Origin: Sycobia sp. Sy_11
Taxonomy: Eukaryota; Arthropoda; Insecta; Hymenoptera; Epichrysomallidae
Assembly: GCA_018907035.1 (NCBI GenBank)
Contig: JACCIC010000001.1
Span: forward strand, 2,959,001-3,023,000
Length of the DNA: 64,000 nt
Reading direction: 5' to 3'
The position numbers and the translations under genes are program-made. Positions 12,357-24,267 of this stretch are shown one piece after another; the stretch's first letter is position 1; each line of letters begins with the position of its first letter. The notes beneath the pieces are model-generated. The model saw only the letters and a program-made list of their open reading frames with translations, was not told the DNA's origin and ran no database searches.

Positions 12357-13811
12357 CTGATAAACGTTTTTAAAAATATTTTAGTTAAAATACTAAATTC
12401 CAATTAACTTTAATTTTGTGTTTGTTTTAAAAGAATCTTCGTAAGAAGATTAGTATTTTAATTATTTATATGATAAGATTTTAAAACAATGACGTCATTG
12501 TTTTATTACTATGAACTGAAACAAAGATAAATAAAAGATGTTACTTGTGAACGTTTTTTTGTGTGAAATTTATTGAATTGATAATAAAAATGATTTGAAA
12601 AAACGAATGAATTGAAAATTCATTATTGAAAATAGTGAAAAAAGCGCGGTTCTATTGTAATTAACAATTGGTAATGTGATAGAAAATCGACTAATCTTGG
12701 ATTCTGAAGTGTACAATTTTTTCAAAACAAGTTTACATATATTTTCATTAAATTTTGAACATATAAATTAATTTTATCTTCGAAATCGTTAAGGCTATGG
12801 TGAAGGTATAACTCAAATGCATACTTATATAAATTATTATATATATGACGGCTACTTTCTACTAGTACATATCTCAGGTGGTATTTGATACCGTGTTTGA
12901 TACATAACAATCTTCATTCAGTGAGAGAAGGTCTGATTGGAGGGTATGAAGCATCAGTCAGCATTTGAAGATAACTGAACAGTGCATATGTCTAACCTAT
13001 TGTATGTTCATGGCAGTAAAGTAAAGAAACATTTTATTGAACTTTTTTAAATTCTTTGTTCTTTGATAAAATAAAGTTGATTTAAAATTTGCTATTAGTA
13101 TAAATTTAACATTATAAATTTTAAACTTCTTTTACTGATTTATATAAAATTATAATTATTTGGTAAACTCATGGAAGTTGTTAAATATAATGATTGAACT
13201 ATTTTAATGGTTTGTATAATTAATAACTTTTCTTTTACAATTTTTTTTATAAAATCATTCAAATTAATATTAGTTTTCAAAATTCTATTTTAAACATAAT
13301 ATTTTATTAGTTTTTAAAATTGTTTTTATATTATGATAAATTTACTTTAGCTTGTTCTGAATAAGGTTATTGATAATATTTTATTTGTAAATGCATTTAT
13401 AAAAAACAGACAAATTTTTATAAGATAAAGTTTATGCATCCTAAGATTTGAATTGAATAAGGATTAGAAGAAAACAGGACAACGAAAAAAGGTATTTAGT
13501 GTTTCGTAATATAACTATTATTTTACAAGAGTGTATTATTGCAATACTGATATTTTATCATTTATTTATAATTTTTTGTTATTTTTAGAAAGTTTTCTAT
13601 TCATTCGAATTAAGCATAAAAGTTGACATTATCTATAAAGAATATTAAGATTTCCCTTTCTCGTTCCAGATAAACTGTATTTAATGGATTAAAGTTTCTT
13701 CTGTGGCCGTATAATAATAATATAAGCACCAGGTTAGATTAAAATCTATTATTTACTAAATTTTCGTTAAAAAATATGTTTCTGTTGTTTATTTTTTAAA
13801 ATTTAAATAGA
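12357..13811. other. Spacer between the two maelstrom genes
   Basis: About 1.45 kb, AT-rich, no supported gene. It should hold the promoter of the second maelstrom copy. CACCAG/GTTAGA at about 13726-13737 is a plausible donor of a 5' UTR exon, matched by the acceptor ATTTAAATAG ending at 13810, one base before the ATG. Confidence 0.5.
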
Positions 13812-16800
13812 ATGCCGAAAAGTAAGCCAAAAAATGCTTTCTTCTACTTTATGCTGGACTGGAAAGTAGAACAAGAGAAAAAAAATGGTACAATACTTTC
13901 GCTTAAAGATGTACAGGCTGATTCAAAATGTAGTGAAGCATGGAAAGTATGTATTTGTAGCAAATATTTCTTACCTAATTCTACCAAATCAAATTATTTT
14001 TATCAGTGATGAAATTTTTATTAAAAAATTTTTATAGAATCTATCCACTGAAAAGAAAGCATTTTATAAAAACAAAGCAAAAACTGACAAATTACAGCTG
14101 CAAGTTGAAAAAAAAACTACAACTGGTGAATCACTAGTTGAAATTGAGAGAGAACTAATAAAACAAAATAAATTCATTGATGATATGACAGAATACATAT
14201 CTTTAACTGTAAACCAAGCTAATATAAATAATGGTAGGTTAATCATTAGTTTGTATATTTTATTATTAATTTAAATTCATAATTATTTTATTATTTTTAC
14301 AGATGTTCCAAAATTAAAATTTTATGTTATTCATATAAATTATTTTTATTATCGTGTACTTGAACATCAAGAAGTGAGATATTGCCCAGCTGAAATAGCA
14401 TTAGCAGAGTTTTCTTTAGAAAAAGGTGTTATTCGAATTTATAATAAAGTTATAAATTCAGAAATAGAGATAGGTTTTTCAAGTGATGCAAAAGAACATA
14501 GTATATCGACCCACCAAATTCCAAGAAATCCAAAATTTGGAGAAAATGATTATAGTGTTATATTTAATGAAATCTGTCAATTTATTGAGCCAGGAAAAAT
14601 AAATGGTAAATTTCCTCCATTATATACTAGATACAATGTTCCACATATAAAAGAGACTATAATATCAGTTCTACAGGAGTTTACACAAATAGCTGGTAAG
14701 TTTGTTTTATTATTGAATTATTCATACGATTATTTCCTCAAATTGATACATACAAAACTAAATATGATGAATTTATTATAAATTTATATTTTAACGGTAT
14801 TCTTATAGATAGTAAACATAATATTTTAATATATTCATTAGAGGAACTTTTTATGAATTTACGTAATGTTAATATTCAAGATCCTAACAATATGGTACAA
14901 TTTGATACTATAATTGCTAGTCAGAAACTTACAGAAGATCCATTTGACCATAAAAAATCTATTGCTTGTGAGGTAAGAATTCCATGTTTTCAAAATAATT
15001 TAGAAGTGAGCAATTGCAAGCTTTTAAATAGTAATGTAATAAAATAGTATTTATTACACATAAATGGTGAACAAACTCTAAATTTCAAATTGACTTTTTG
15101 TTACAAATAACTGTCTTAAGATTTTTAATTGAAATAATTACAAAAAAGTTTTTTACAATACTAAAATAACCCAAAAGATTTGGAAAGACCTATCTAATGA
15201 GCTATTATATTTTGATTCAAGTAAAAGATTGAACTTCTTTTTATGAAAAAATAATTATTCTTTTTATTTACTTCAATAAAATAATTAATCGTAAATCTGC
15301 AGTTTTTTAATTCTGAGATAAATTTTTCTAGAATAAATCCACATAGGATTAATTATTTCTAACTTGTTTGAAGGTTATTTATTTATAATGTAAATTATAC
15401 AGTTTTAACTAAGTAACTATGAAATTTTATGATGTTCTGAAATAAATTACTATTTTACATTCTGTAATCAGATATTTATAATTAATATTAAATTTTTTAA
15501 TTTTTGTTATTTTATATCTTTCAGGCATTTATAATTTGTTATATTGTTTTATTATTAATTGATTCTTATCTAATTATCAAAGAACTGATTTTCTAAAAAA
15601 GGATCTATATTTAATATAATTTTATCTGATAAATTGTTTTGTTGTATACTGATAATTTTATATAATAATTATTTTTTATATTCTTATATTATATTTAACA
15701 TTTAACTATATCTTTCAAGTAATCATTTTAAAAGTCATTACATTTAAGCTATGAAGTACATTTTCTCTTACATATTCATCAAATAATATATTGGAATGCA
15801 ACTATATTTATAACAAATTTTAATGAATTATAAAATGAGTAAAATTATATCATTGAGTCTGAACATTAAGTGAAAAACTGTTAAAATATTGTTATGCATT
15901 ATTTGTATTCAACTATATATTCCATATATTTGCATACGTAATATTATATATACATAACTTATATTCAATCAATTTTTAGTTACACAAAGACTTAAGTGGT
16001 GGATTAAATCATTGTAGTAAATCGATTGTCCAAAGATGGATTTTTGTACTTTGCTTATATTGTTGCTCATTATTTGATATTGAGCTAGTCTCAGGTTGTC
16101 ATATACCACAAGAGGCTAGTTTAGAAGTACCTAGTGTCTGTGATTTATTTAGTAGAATGAAAACTACTGAACAAGTAAAAAAACAGGAAGTAAGTACAAT
16201 GAGTTTAAAAAAATTTAATTTATATTTTTAACTTCTTTTAATTGACATTATATTTAAAAAGATTATATAGAAGTTACAGATGTAAGTATTTTAATTACTA
16301 AATAGTAAGCTTTAGCTTGTCAAATTTTTAGGCTACTTAAATGAATTTTTTTTTATCTATTTCTATTAATTAATAATGTATGTAAATTAGGAATCTGCAA
16401 CTTATTTGAAGAATGCTTCAGGAAGAAACTATAGAGAAGAACGAATTCGTAGAGTTGAAGCATTAAAACAACCTTTGACAATAATTCAGCATTCGACATC
16501 AGACATATGTAAAAATATCTACTAATTTACAATGTAGATTTTTGTTTCTTTGACTGAAATTTTTATTAATATTGTTATTGCAGCTGCAGCTTCAACTATG
16601 GATAGTTTCAATCCTATCGAATTAGATGACACTAATTTTCCCTCTATTGGTAAATATGAATATTATTTCGGAATATACTTTTGAAATATTAAGATTCCAG
16701 TTTTAATGGAATATCAGTAATTGAGTCAAATAGATTACATTTCAAACATATTGTTTCAAACATAATTCAAACATATAAATTAAAATTAATTTATATTAAT

Positions 16801-18442
16801 ATTATTTATGTATATAGCACATACACGATATTTTTTTATCTATTTTTGCTCATACTTCATGTATTATTTTCATTATTAATAAAGTAATATATGTATTATT
16901 TACTTTGCCCAACAAGATCAGTAATATTATAAAGTAATTCCTTTTAATATGGAGGGTCATAATAAATTACTTACATATTAAGTTACTTAATTTTGAAAAA
17001 ACGCAACTTTTTAAAAAATTATACACTGATATCTTTATGTTTATTATATGTAAAAAATAATGTGATTGTAACTCCAATCAAATGTCCTGTGGTTGAAAAA
17101 AATTAATAACAAATATAATATAAATATTTCATAACTAAATTCACTGATTTACATAAGTCTAAAATCTTTTTTATTTTATTGTTGTAGTTTAGACATTGAA
17201 TGAAAGTCCTTTTTAAATAATATTAAATAATATTAAATAATATTACATTATGATTTAAAAAATTTATTTCTTGCAATTAATAGAAAAATTGTGTGATAAA
17301 ACAATGCAAAAACTAGAAAAAAGTTTTGTTAAATAATTATTTATTGTTACTTGAAAAAAATTCTTTGACTTGAAAGTTGTAAAGTTAAAATTATTGAGTT
17401 TTGCAAGTATTGAATATTTATCAAGTATTTAAAATTTTAAAAAATAATTTTTAACAAACTATATTTTTATGTTTTATGTTGGTCTTACAGTCCTATTGTA
17501 ATGCCAATCAGACTGTCATTGTTTATAATTACCACTGAAGAATCAAAAAATCTGAATTATAAAAATTATTACTTTCACTACCCTGAATGAATAATATAGT
17601 TAGCAAAGAACGATCTGACTGACCCCTCCAGCAACTTATCATCTACCATCTACACATCTTTTTACTGCTTCCACCTCTGTTTCCATGTTTTTTTCCCTTC
17701 AAATTAATAAAGAATAATAAGTGTTATCTAATTTACTTGATACTAAAATTAAAATTACATTAATTTGATTATTTAAAGTTTGAATACTTTAAAAGCTCCC
17801 CTTATTATACTTATTCTTAATACCCTGTTTTAAAATATTTACACTCCTAAAATCAAAAGATTATTTTAGAATCGGGAATTCAGAATAAGCTTTGTGCGCA
17901 TGCGTGTGTGTTGTGTGAGGACGTATTCAAATGTTAAAGAATGAAAACAATCTAAATTTAATGTTAAGAGTCAAGTAAATTATATAACCTTTATCATTCT
18001 TTATTCATATAAAGGAAGAAAAACATAGAGTAGAGATAGGGTAAAGGTTGAAACATAGTTGAAGCAGTGGTGAAATGGGTATAGAAGGTTGTAGATTATG
18101 GTTTTAGTTTAGTTCCTCAAAAAGAGCCAGAGTGTGCTCGAAATGTTGTACTCAATGGATTGGGATGTGGGTAGATAATAAATTGCTAGAGGGCCAGTCA
18201 GCTCGTGCTTCTTTGCTAACCATATTATTTTTTCAGGATAGTTAGAGAAATAATTGTTATACTTCAGATTCTTAGATTTTTTATGAGTAATTATAAATAA
18301 AAACAATCTGACTCATTATAATCGGACTGTAAAACCGTTATTAAAATATTTGTTAGTTTAACAAAAAAATGTTTTATTTGTAGGAAGAGGAGCAGGAGGT
18401 AAAAAACTAAAAAAGAAAAACTCAATTCCAAAACATTGGTAA
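13812..18442 (+). CDS. mael: Maelstrom homologue, second tandem copy (446 aa)
   Basis: Second complete maelstrom gene. Eight coding exons join in frame: 13812-13946, 14038-14233, 14303-14695, 14809-14972, 15980-16189, 16391-16508, 16584-16649, 18384-18442; total 1341 nt, 446 residues. The HMG box (KPKNAFFYFMLDWKVEQEKK, then LSTEKKAFYKNKAK) and the MAEL domain (YCPAEIALAEFSLEKGV, SDAKEHSISTHQIP, FNEICQFIEPGKING, GLNHCSKSIVQRWIFVLCLY) keep the conserved Glu/His/Cys residues. The C-terminus TNFPSIGRGAGG parallels the first copy. Exon 4 is 164 nt in both genes, and intron phases agree over exons 1-5 and at the end. The first copy has one extra 46-nt exon before the penultimate coding exon. Protein similarity is clear but far from identical, so the duplication is old. 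No disabling change is seen. Intron 7 carries an 891-bp repeat insertion. Subfunction is unknown. Confidence 0.94.
17478..18368. mobile_element. Foldback/Penelope-like element inside maelstrom-2 intron 7
   Basis: The left end GTTGGTCTTACAGTCC and right end GGACTGTAAAACCG are inverted, as in the copies at 6.2, 38.3 and 40.2 kb. It is flanked by a 9-bp duplication ATGTTTTAT (17469-17477 and 18369-18377). Internal landmarks CAATCAGACTGTCATTG and GAGCC...GCTCGAAATG also match the family. The right boundary lies 15 bp upstream of the acceptor of the last coding exon. Confidence 0.7.
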
Positions 18443-18510
18443 ATATTTTTAGTTTATATATACATTTTTTAATTTTTTATCTATATTGTATCTTTCAATA
18501 TCATTTTCAG
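18439..18510 (+). other. Terminal intron at the maelstrom-2 stop codon
   Basis: The donor GTAAAT starts inside the last Trp codon: TG/GTAAAT. The acceptor TCATTTTCAG ends at 18510. Unspliced RNA reads TGG TAA and spliced RNA reads TGG TGA, so both encode the same C-terminus His-Trp-stop. An AATAAA at 18637-18642 is a suitable poly(A) signal. Confidence 0.6.
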
Positions 18511-20001
18511 GTGAAGAGATACAAACTATTCGGATTTTCAACTCAGTAAAAAGTTAGATAATTGTACTTCTTGATTTTTCAGTTAATAGTTTTATTATCT
18601 ATATTTTCGAAAAATATATATTCAGTAAATTCGAAAAATAAATCGTTCGAAATAAAAACTTCGAAAAATACTATCAGAAGCACCAAATTCGGGTTTTCGT
18701 TAAGGAGAATAAACGTGAAAGCAGGTGAAAGGCAGCCATAGATTTTTGCAGACCTTTCAAGAATTTCTTCCACTAATGATACATTGTGAGTGCCGGGTGA
18801 CAACGACATTTTATCATTGTTATCAAATATGATGTTACTTGATGTTACGCAGATACGGAAAAATGCGAATCCTACTCGACTGCGCGGTTTCGTTCAGTCT
18901 TTGCCTCCTAAGGGAGGAAAAGTAAAATTCCTTTTTTTTGATTGATCGGGATCGGGAAGGAGTTATAAACACTTTCCTCTCTAGGGAAGAAAAGTAGTAT
19001 TTTTTTCCCTCCACACAGCTACAGAAAATCGTATTTTGCGCCCCGAGTACGGGAATAGTACATTTCTTACCGGTTACGGAAAGGCTTTATTGACGAAATG
19101 AAAGGTTGCGACCCGAGGCGAAGCCGAGGGTTGTAACGAGATTCGTAAAAAAGCCTTTTTGTACTAGCTGGTACCTGCTGGTACTGAGTAAGGACTATAT
19201 TTTTCCTCATTAGAACCGGGATCAAGCGGTGAAAGTACGGTTTGTAGATTAGAACGAAGAAAAATTAAAGCTCTCTCATTTCTTTCAAGACCTGCGAAGG
19301 TCTCCGCCTGCTTTTTCAAGTGAATCCTTACGAACAAAAATCCGATTCCTACGCTTCTGATTGGTCATGAATCATCTGTAAATAGCGTGAAAATTAAAAA
19401 CAGTTCACCTACCTTTTTCTACGAATATATTTAAAATCTTCTAATTAATATGTATAATTATTTAATTGAACGTTGTTCATAATACTGCAATTGTAATTTT
19501 AATACTGCTGACTTAAATTAAACTTTTTATTTTTTATATATTTAAATATTTTAGCGGGTTGTAAATGAAATTCTATACACAGAGGCATCGGAAGTCAGCA
19601 GGCTTTTTTCGAATGAAAAATACAAGACAAAAGAATTTTTAAGAAACGTTTTTAATTTATAATGAATAAACAAAATGATAAAATAGTTATATATATATAT
19701 GTATGTATAATATTTCGTGTTTTTTAAAAAATGTTTATTTAATATTTTATATAAAAACTGAGATTTAAATAAATAAACGAAGTATTAATAGTATAATTTT
19801 TTAATTTGGGGTTGATAATTTCCATGATACACCATCCCATATGAGAAATAGAAGTATCTTCATGATTAATTAAAAGCTCATAACGAAAATGAATTTGCTC
19901 TAAATCTTAAAAGGTTTCCAACAACAATTTTTTGCTGTCCAGTGTTCCTGAGATATTTGCATATGCGATTAGTGTTGAAAAGTATATCTCTACATACTAA
20001 T
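18511..20001. other. Intergenic region after maelstrom-2
   Basis: Contains the probable maelstrom-2 3' UTR. A less AT-rich block at about 18830-19340 includes an imperfect hairpin. The minus-strand frame at 18579-18809 (MSLSPGTHNVSLVEEILERS...) has an unusually protein-like start but no partner exon that I can find. No gene supported. Confidence 0.45.
19080..19158. repeat. Imperfect long hairpin, CCCGAGGCGAAGCCGAGGG core
   Basis: AAGGCTTTATTGACGAA at the left is an imperfect inverted match to TTCGTAAAAAAGCCTT at the right. GGTTGCGACCC pairs with GGGTTGTAAC, and CGAGGCGAAGCCGAGG is at the apex. It looks like a structured interspersed repeat; class unknown. Confidence 0.45.
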
Positions 20002-21002
20002 GTGTATAAATATGAGTAAGTCTTATTTATAACTTCTGAAATCTTTATTTATTTTGCTAAGTCTAGTTTATTCCCCTCAAAATAACCCCCCCCCCCGGAT
20101 GCAATGTAACTATGCCAACACTTTCCGATTTTCAAAAAATTCTTTGTACTCGTATTCCGGAATGGCCATCAATTCCTTCTTTGATTCGGCTTTTATTTAT
20201 GCAATCGATTAAAAACCGTGTCCCCGAAGTGGTCTTTTGAGTTTGATGAACAGCTAGAAGTCACGCGGGACTAAATCAGGTAAGTACGGTGGTTACGAAA
20301 CGATATTGGTTGAATTTTTGGCGAAATATTCACGTAAAATGAATGCAGTGTGAGCTGGTGCATTATCGTGGTGCAAAAACTAAGACTTGTCTTTCCATAA
20401 ATCTGGCCTTTGGGGACGAATAGCTTCACGCAATAACACTCAAATCACATTCTTTGTTAACTGTTTGGACGGTTGGAAGGAATTCATAATGCACCATACC
20501 ACGATAATCGAAGAAAACAGTGAACATAGCCTTGATTTTTGAGCGACTTTGGCGTGTTTTTTTCGGTTTCCGCTCTGCTTTGACACGATATTCGCTTGAT
20601 TGATCAGTTGTTTCTGGATCACAAGCGTAGATCCAAGTTTCATCTCCAGTTATTACGCGTTCCATCTTGTCTTGATAGTCCGAAAACATTGTTTCACAGA
20701 CCTCCATATGACCTTGCTTTTCTACAACATTGAGTGTTTTTGGCGCCAGTCGAGATTTCACGCACAAAATTTAATCCTACTTCTTTGTTGAATAATTTCA
20801 GACATTATAAAAACCGATTAGACAACTTTTCTTTATTCACAAAACACAAGCGTAACTATATGACAATTGACAAATGAAGATAATTGCGTAAAATTTAGCA
20901 CAGATAACTCTGACAGTACTGCCAACTTAAAAATAAAAACATTTTTCCGAATCGATAAACCTGGGAAGTCTGAATTGAAAAGTCTTATTCATATTTGTAC
21001 AC
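20002..21002 (-). mobile_element. mariner element with internally deleted transposase
   Basis: Inverted ends GTGTATAAATATGAGTAAG (left) and CTTATTCATATTTGTACAC (right). The transposase relic reads right to left. It starts MSEIIQQRSRIKFC (ATG at 20805) and then jumps to KSRLAPKTLNVVEKQGHMEV, so most of the DNA-binding helix-turn-helix region is missing. Catalytic landmarks VITGDETWIYACDPETTDQ and LHHDNAPAHTAFI are visible, but the C-terminal third has stops, including one just before the third Asp region. Dead copy, irritans-like. Confidence 0.85.
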
Positions 21003-21464
21003 GGTAGTACATACATTTTAAAAGTGCTGCATACCTCGATACCAGAACGGAAGTAAATTTATTTCTACGTCTTATTTCCTCAATTTTATTGTAGAAAGTT
21101 GAAAAAAAATTTGTATAAATCTTTAGGCATGTCTACAAGAAGCGAAACTTTCTTACGAGTTCATAACATTTCTCTAAATAGGATAAAAAATAAAGAAAAT
21201 TTGTACAAACTTACCTTCTGCTTCTCGTGATACTAGTGCTTTCAAAGAAAGTTAATTATTACAAATTTTAGGTATCATTTACATATATAATTCGAGTGTT
21301 GTCACTTGTAGGACAAAATAATAAATCAAATAAAAATTGTTTTACCGTTCTACGTATTGTCTAAACAAAATGAGACGTTGAAGTAAATTTATAATGCTCG
21401 AAATCTGCAACTGATAATCACTATTTTTGTAGATAAGAAAAGAGAGAAATTTAGTTTAGTTTAA

Positions 21465-21705
21465 TGAGCGAAAAAATGGCTTGGCAGTAAGAGATTTGTG
21501 GACAATGAAGAAGTAATCGAAACTGTAAATGGGTATTTTGAGGAGCTTGACGAATCAGTCTATAGGGATAGCATTACCAGACTAGAACACCGCTATGAGA
21601 AAAGTATCAGCCTTGGAGGAGATTATGTTGAGAAATAAAAAAATTTCTTAAAAACGTTGTTTTTCTTGGTCAGGCCGGAAACTTATCAATCCACCCTCGT
21701 GTATG
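21465..21705 (+). mobile_element. mariner fragment, transposase C-terminus plus 3' end
   Basis: Frame ending at TAA 21636-21638 reads LGSKRFVDNEEVIETVNGYF then LEHRYEKSISLGGDYVEK, the typical mariner C-terminus. The 3' terminal repeat AGGCCGGAAACTTATCAATC follows at about 21670. The 5' part is absent. Confidence 0.8.
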
Positions 21706-22970
21706 TACAGTACGTCCGATTGAGACAGAAAACGAAGATGTTTACTACATGTAGTTTTATTGTTTTTAAACTCTGCTCTAACAAACTTAGCTTATTACAT
21801 ATGCATTATATTTGTGTCATATATTTACCCTCGACCGAGAATGAGTCTAGATGATTCGTTTCAATGTCCTTTAAAGTTTAGTGATAGTCCGCTACGTCTA
21901 TTAATCTGGATGTGGCAACGCCCGGCACACAAACTTTGTAAAAATGTTAAAAAATTGATAAAAACTAGGTCTTATGAAAGAATTTTGAGTTTATAAAAAA
22001 ATTGTTCAAACAAAAGTTGTAGATTCTAATGAAACTAATTTTTTATGTTTTATCTATTTTTGCTCTAAAGCTAATAATTCTGGAGAAAAACGTAATTAAT
22101 TATGAATATTTCGAGCTGCTATCAACCTAAGTCATAGTCGATACGTCAGGGACCTACCTCGCTAGTCAGATCATACATGGAACAAGTATTTTTTAAATTT
22201 AAATTTTGCTCATAAAATGAGTTTTAAAGCAAAAATATATGGAATGTAAAAAATTTATTTTAGGTAGATCTCCAAATTTTGTTTAAAATAATTTTTAACA
22301 AACACTATTCTTTCATATACTATCATTTATTTATTATTCTGTACAAAGTTTTTAATACTTTTTACTATTTTAGTATTAATTCAGCCAAGTTGATGTATAA
22401 TATTAAAGTTCCAAAGTTGCAACAATTATTTATAATAAACTTTTCCTAATTGTTATAAATTTTTCATTACCAATAAATAAAAAATACTAAAATACAATAG
22501 ATGCGAAGGAAATTTGTTATATGGAAGTATGGTAGTGACATCTATATACATATAGTTTATTTCTTGAAATATTACAAAATTTTTTTTCCATAAAATTTAT
22601 AAATTATTACAATGATATACACGACTCTTTAATTTATAATAATTAGATATTCGTATACTGTTAAATGCATGCGATTAAATCATTGAAAAATGCTTGCAAA
22701 ATTCCAGAATTATGCACGCTCATGTCACATTCTGTCTGAGAATCATATAACAGATAAATAAGTCAAAAATTATTAACATTTTAAAAAAATGTATTAGATG
22801 ATTCGATAACATTGCACCACGCGAGATATCCATTGTCTTCCAGATCCCCCTGAAAGCGCCTGCTACAACTGCAGTTTTACCTATCAGGTGCTATTTATCC
22901 TCGTAAAATTCTTTTTCCATTTTGTTCTGCAATATATGTAAGTTCATTTATAATAATTTTTACGATTGTA
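21706..22970. other. Repeat-derived spacer
   Basis: No gene. The central part is the left member of an inverted repeat pair, described separately; the remainder is AT-rich. Confidence 0.4.
22000..22420 (+). repeat. Interspersed repeat, left member of inverted pair
   Basis: Matches the reverse complement of about 26330-26765. Shared landmarks are ATTTTTGCTCTAAAGCTAAT, AGTCGATACGTCAGGGACC, TTTTGCTCATAA and GGAATGTAAAAAATTTATT, in the same order. Family unknown; no coding capacity visible. Confidence 0.7.
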
Positions 22971-22972
22971 TT

Positions 22973-24251
22973 AGGAGTGTGAATAAGTCTTTCCCGTTTT
23001 TTGTAAGAGATGGCGCCACCAATACTGTGCGAGTATTCAATGGTTACATATGTCATAATCAAAGCTTATTCATATGTCAACAATTCCATACTAACACATT
23101 AGTTAAAATTTTTTTGCATCATAAATTTTTGATATCGTGAAAATGTCGAAATTTGAGCCGAGTCGACGTCATTTGCGGGAAGTTTCACTTTATTGGTTCA
23201 ATTTGAAGAAATCTGCTGCCGAGACGCGTCGATTGCTTCAGGAGGCTTATGGAGAAGGTTGTGTCGATGATTCAAGTGTTCGCGGATGATTTCGACGCTT
23301 CAAAAGCGGTGATTTCGACGTGGAAGACAAGGAGCGTTCCGGGCGGCCGCAAATCTTTGAAGATCGAGAATTGGCGACTTTGCTTGATGAAGATTCTTGT
23401 CAAACGCAAGAAGAACTTGCTGAAGCATTGGGAGTTGACCGAACAACCATTTCCAAGCGTTTGAAAGCCATGGGAATGATCCAAAAGCAAGGAAATTGGG
23501 TGCCGTACGAACTGAAGCTGAGAGACGTCGAACGGCGTTTTTTCACTTGCGAACAGCTGCTTCAGCGACATAAAAGAAAGGGTTTTCTGTATCGTATCGT
23601 GACTGGCGATGAAAAGTGGATACGTTACGATAATCCGAAGCGAAGAAAATCATGGGGACTACTCGGCCATGCATCATCATCGACGGCCAAGCCAAATATT
23701 CATGGCGCCAAGCTCATGCTCTGTATATGGTGGGACCAGCTAGGTGTGGTTTACTATGAGCTTCTGAAACCGAATAAAGGATCGCAGGCGAGGTCTATCG
23801 ACGACAATTGATGCGTTTGAGCCGCCCACTGCGAGAAAAACGGCCACAATACTCCGACAGGCACGACAAAGTTATTTTGCAACATGACAATGCTCGCCCA
23901 CATGTTGCACCGCCGGTGAAAACATACTTAGAAACGCTCAAATGGGAAGTCCTACCCCACCCGCCGTATAGTCCAGACGTTGCTCCGTCTGATTACCATC
24001 TCTTCAGATCGATGACGCATGGCCTGGCTGACCAGCACTTCCATTCCTACGAGGAAGCCAAAAAATGGGTGGATGACTGGATAGAGGCCAAACCGGTCGA
24101 ATTTTTTCGCAACGGGATTCGTATGTTGCCAGAAAGATGGGAAAAAGTTGTAGCTAGCGATGGCCAATACTTTCAATAATTCATTTGTAACCATTTTTTC
24201 ACAATAAAGGCTCAAAATTTGAAAAAAACGGGAAAGACTTATTCACATACC
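22973..24251 (+). mobile_element. mariner, near full length, mauritiana-like
   Basis: Terminal repeats GTGTGAATAAGTCTTTCCCG (left) and its inverse at the right end (to about 24250) enclose one transposase gene. At about 1.28 kb this is the canonical mariner size. It is one of five mariner copies packed into 20.0-26.1 kb. Confidence 0.9.
23143..24179 (+). pseudogene. mariner transposase with two lesions
   Basis: Reads MSKFEPSRRHLREVSLYWFN from ATG 23143 to TAA 24177-24179. The paired helix-turn-helix N-terminus (residues 1-110) and the DDE catalytic domain are both recognisable. Catalytic landmarks are TGDEKW, LQHDNARPH and SPDVAPSDYHLF, giving the mariner D,D34D spacing. Codon 49 is TGA (23287-23289) where a Trp is usual. 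A short deletion near 23780 shifts the frame, so the last 123 codons are read in another phase. Apart from these two changes the gene is well preserved, implying recent inactivation. The stop at codon 49 separates the N-terminal helix from the rest. It is not expected to encode active enzyme. Confidence 0.88.
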
Positions 24252-24267
24252 TGATAACAATCTGGAG

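Noticed and set aside
23272..23571. Minus-strand frame over the mauritiana-like mariner
   Set aside because: It is the antisense shadow of the transposase; the same applies to 23952-24215, 24548-25009 and 30271-30732.
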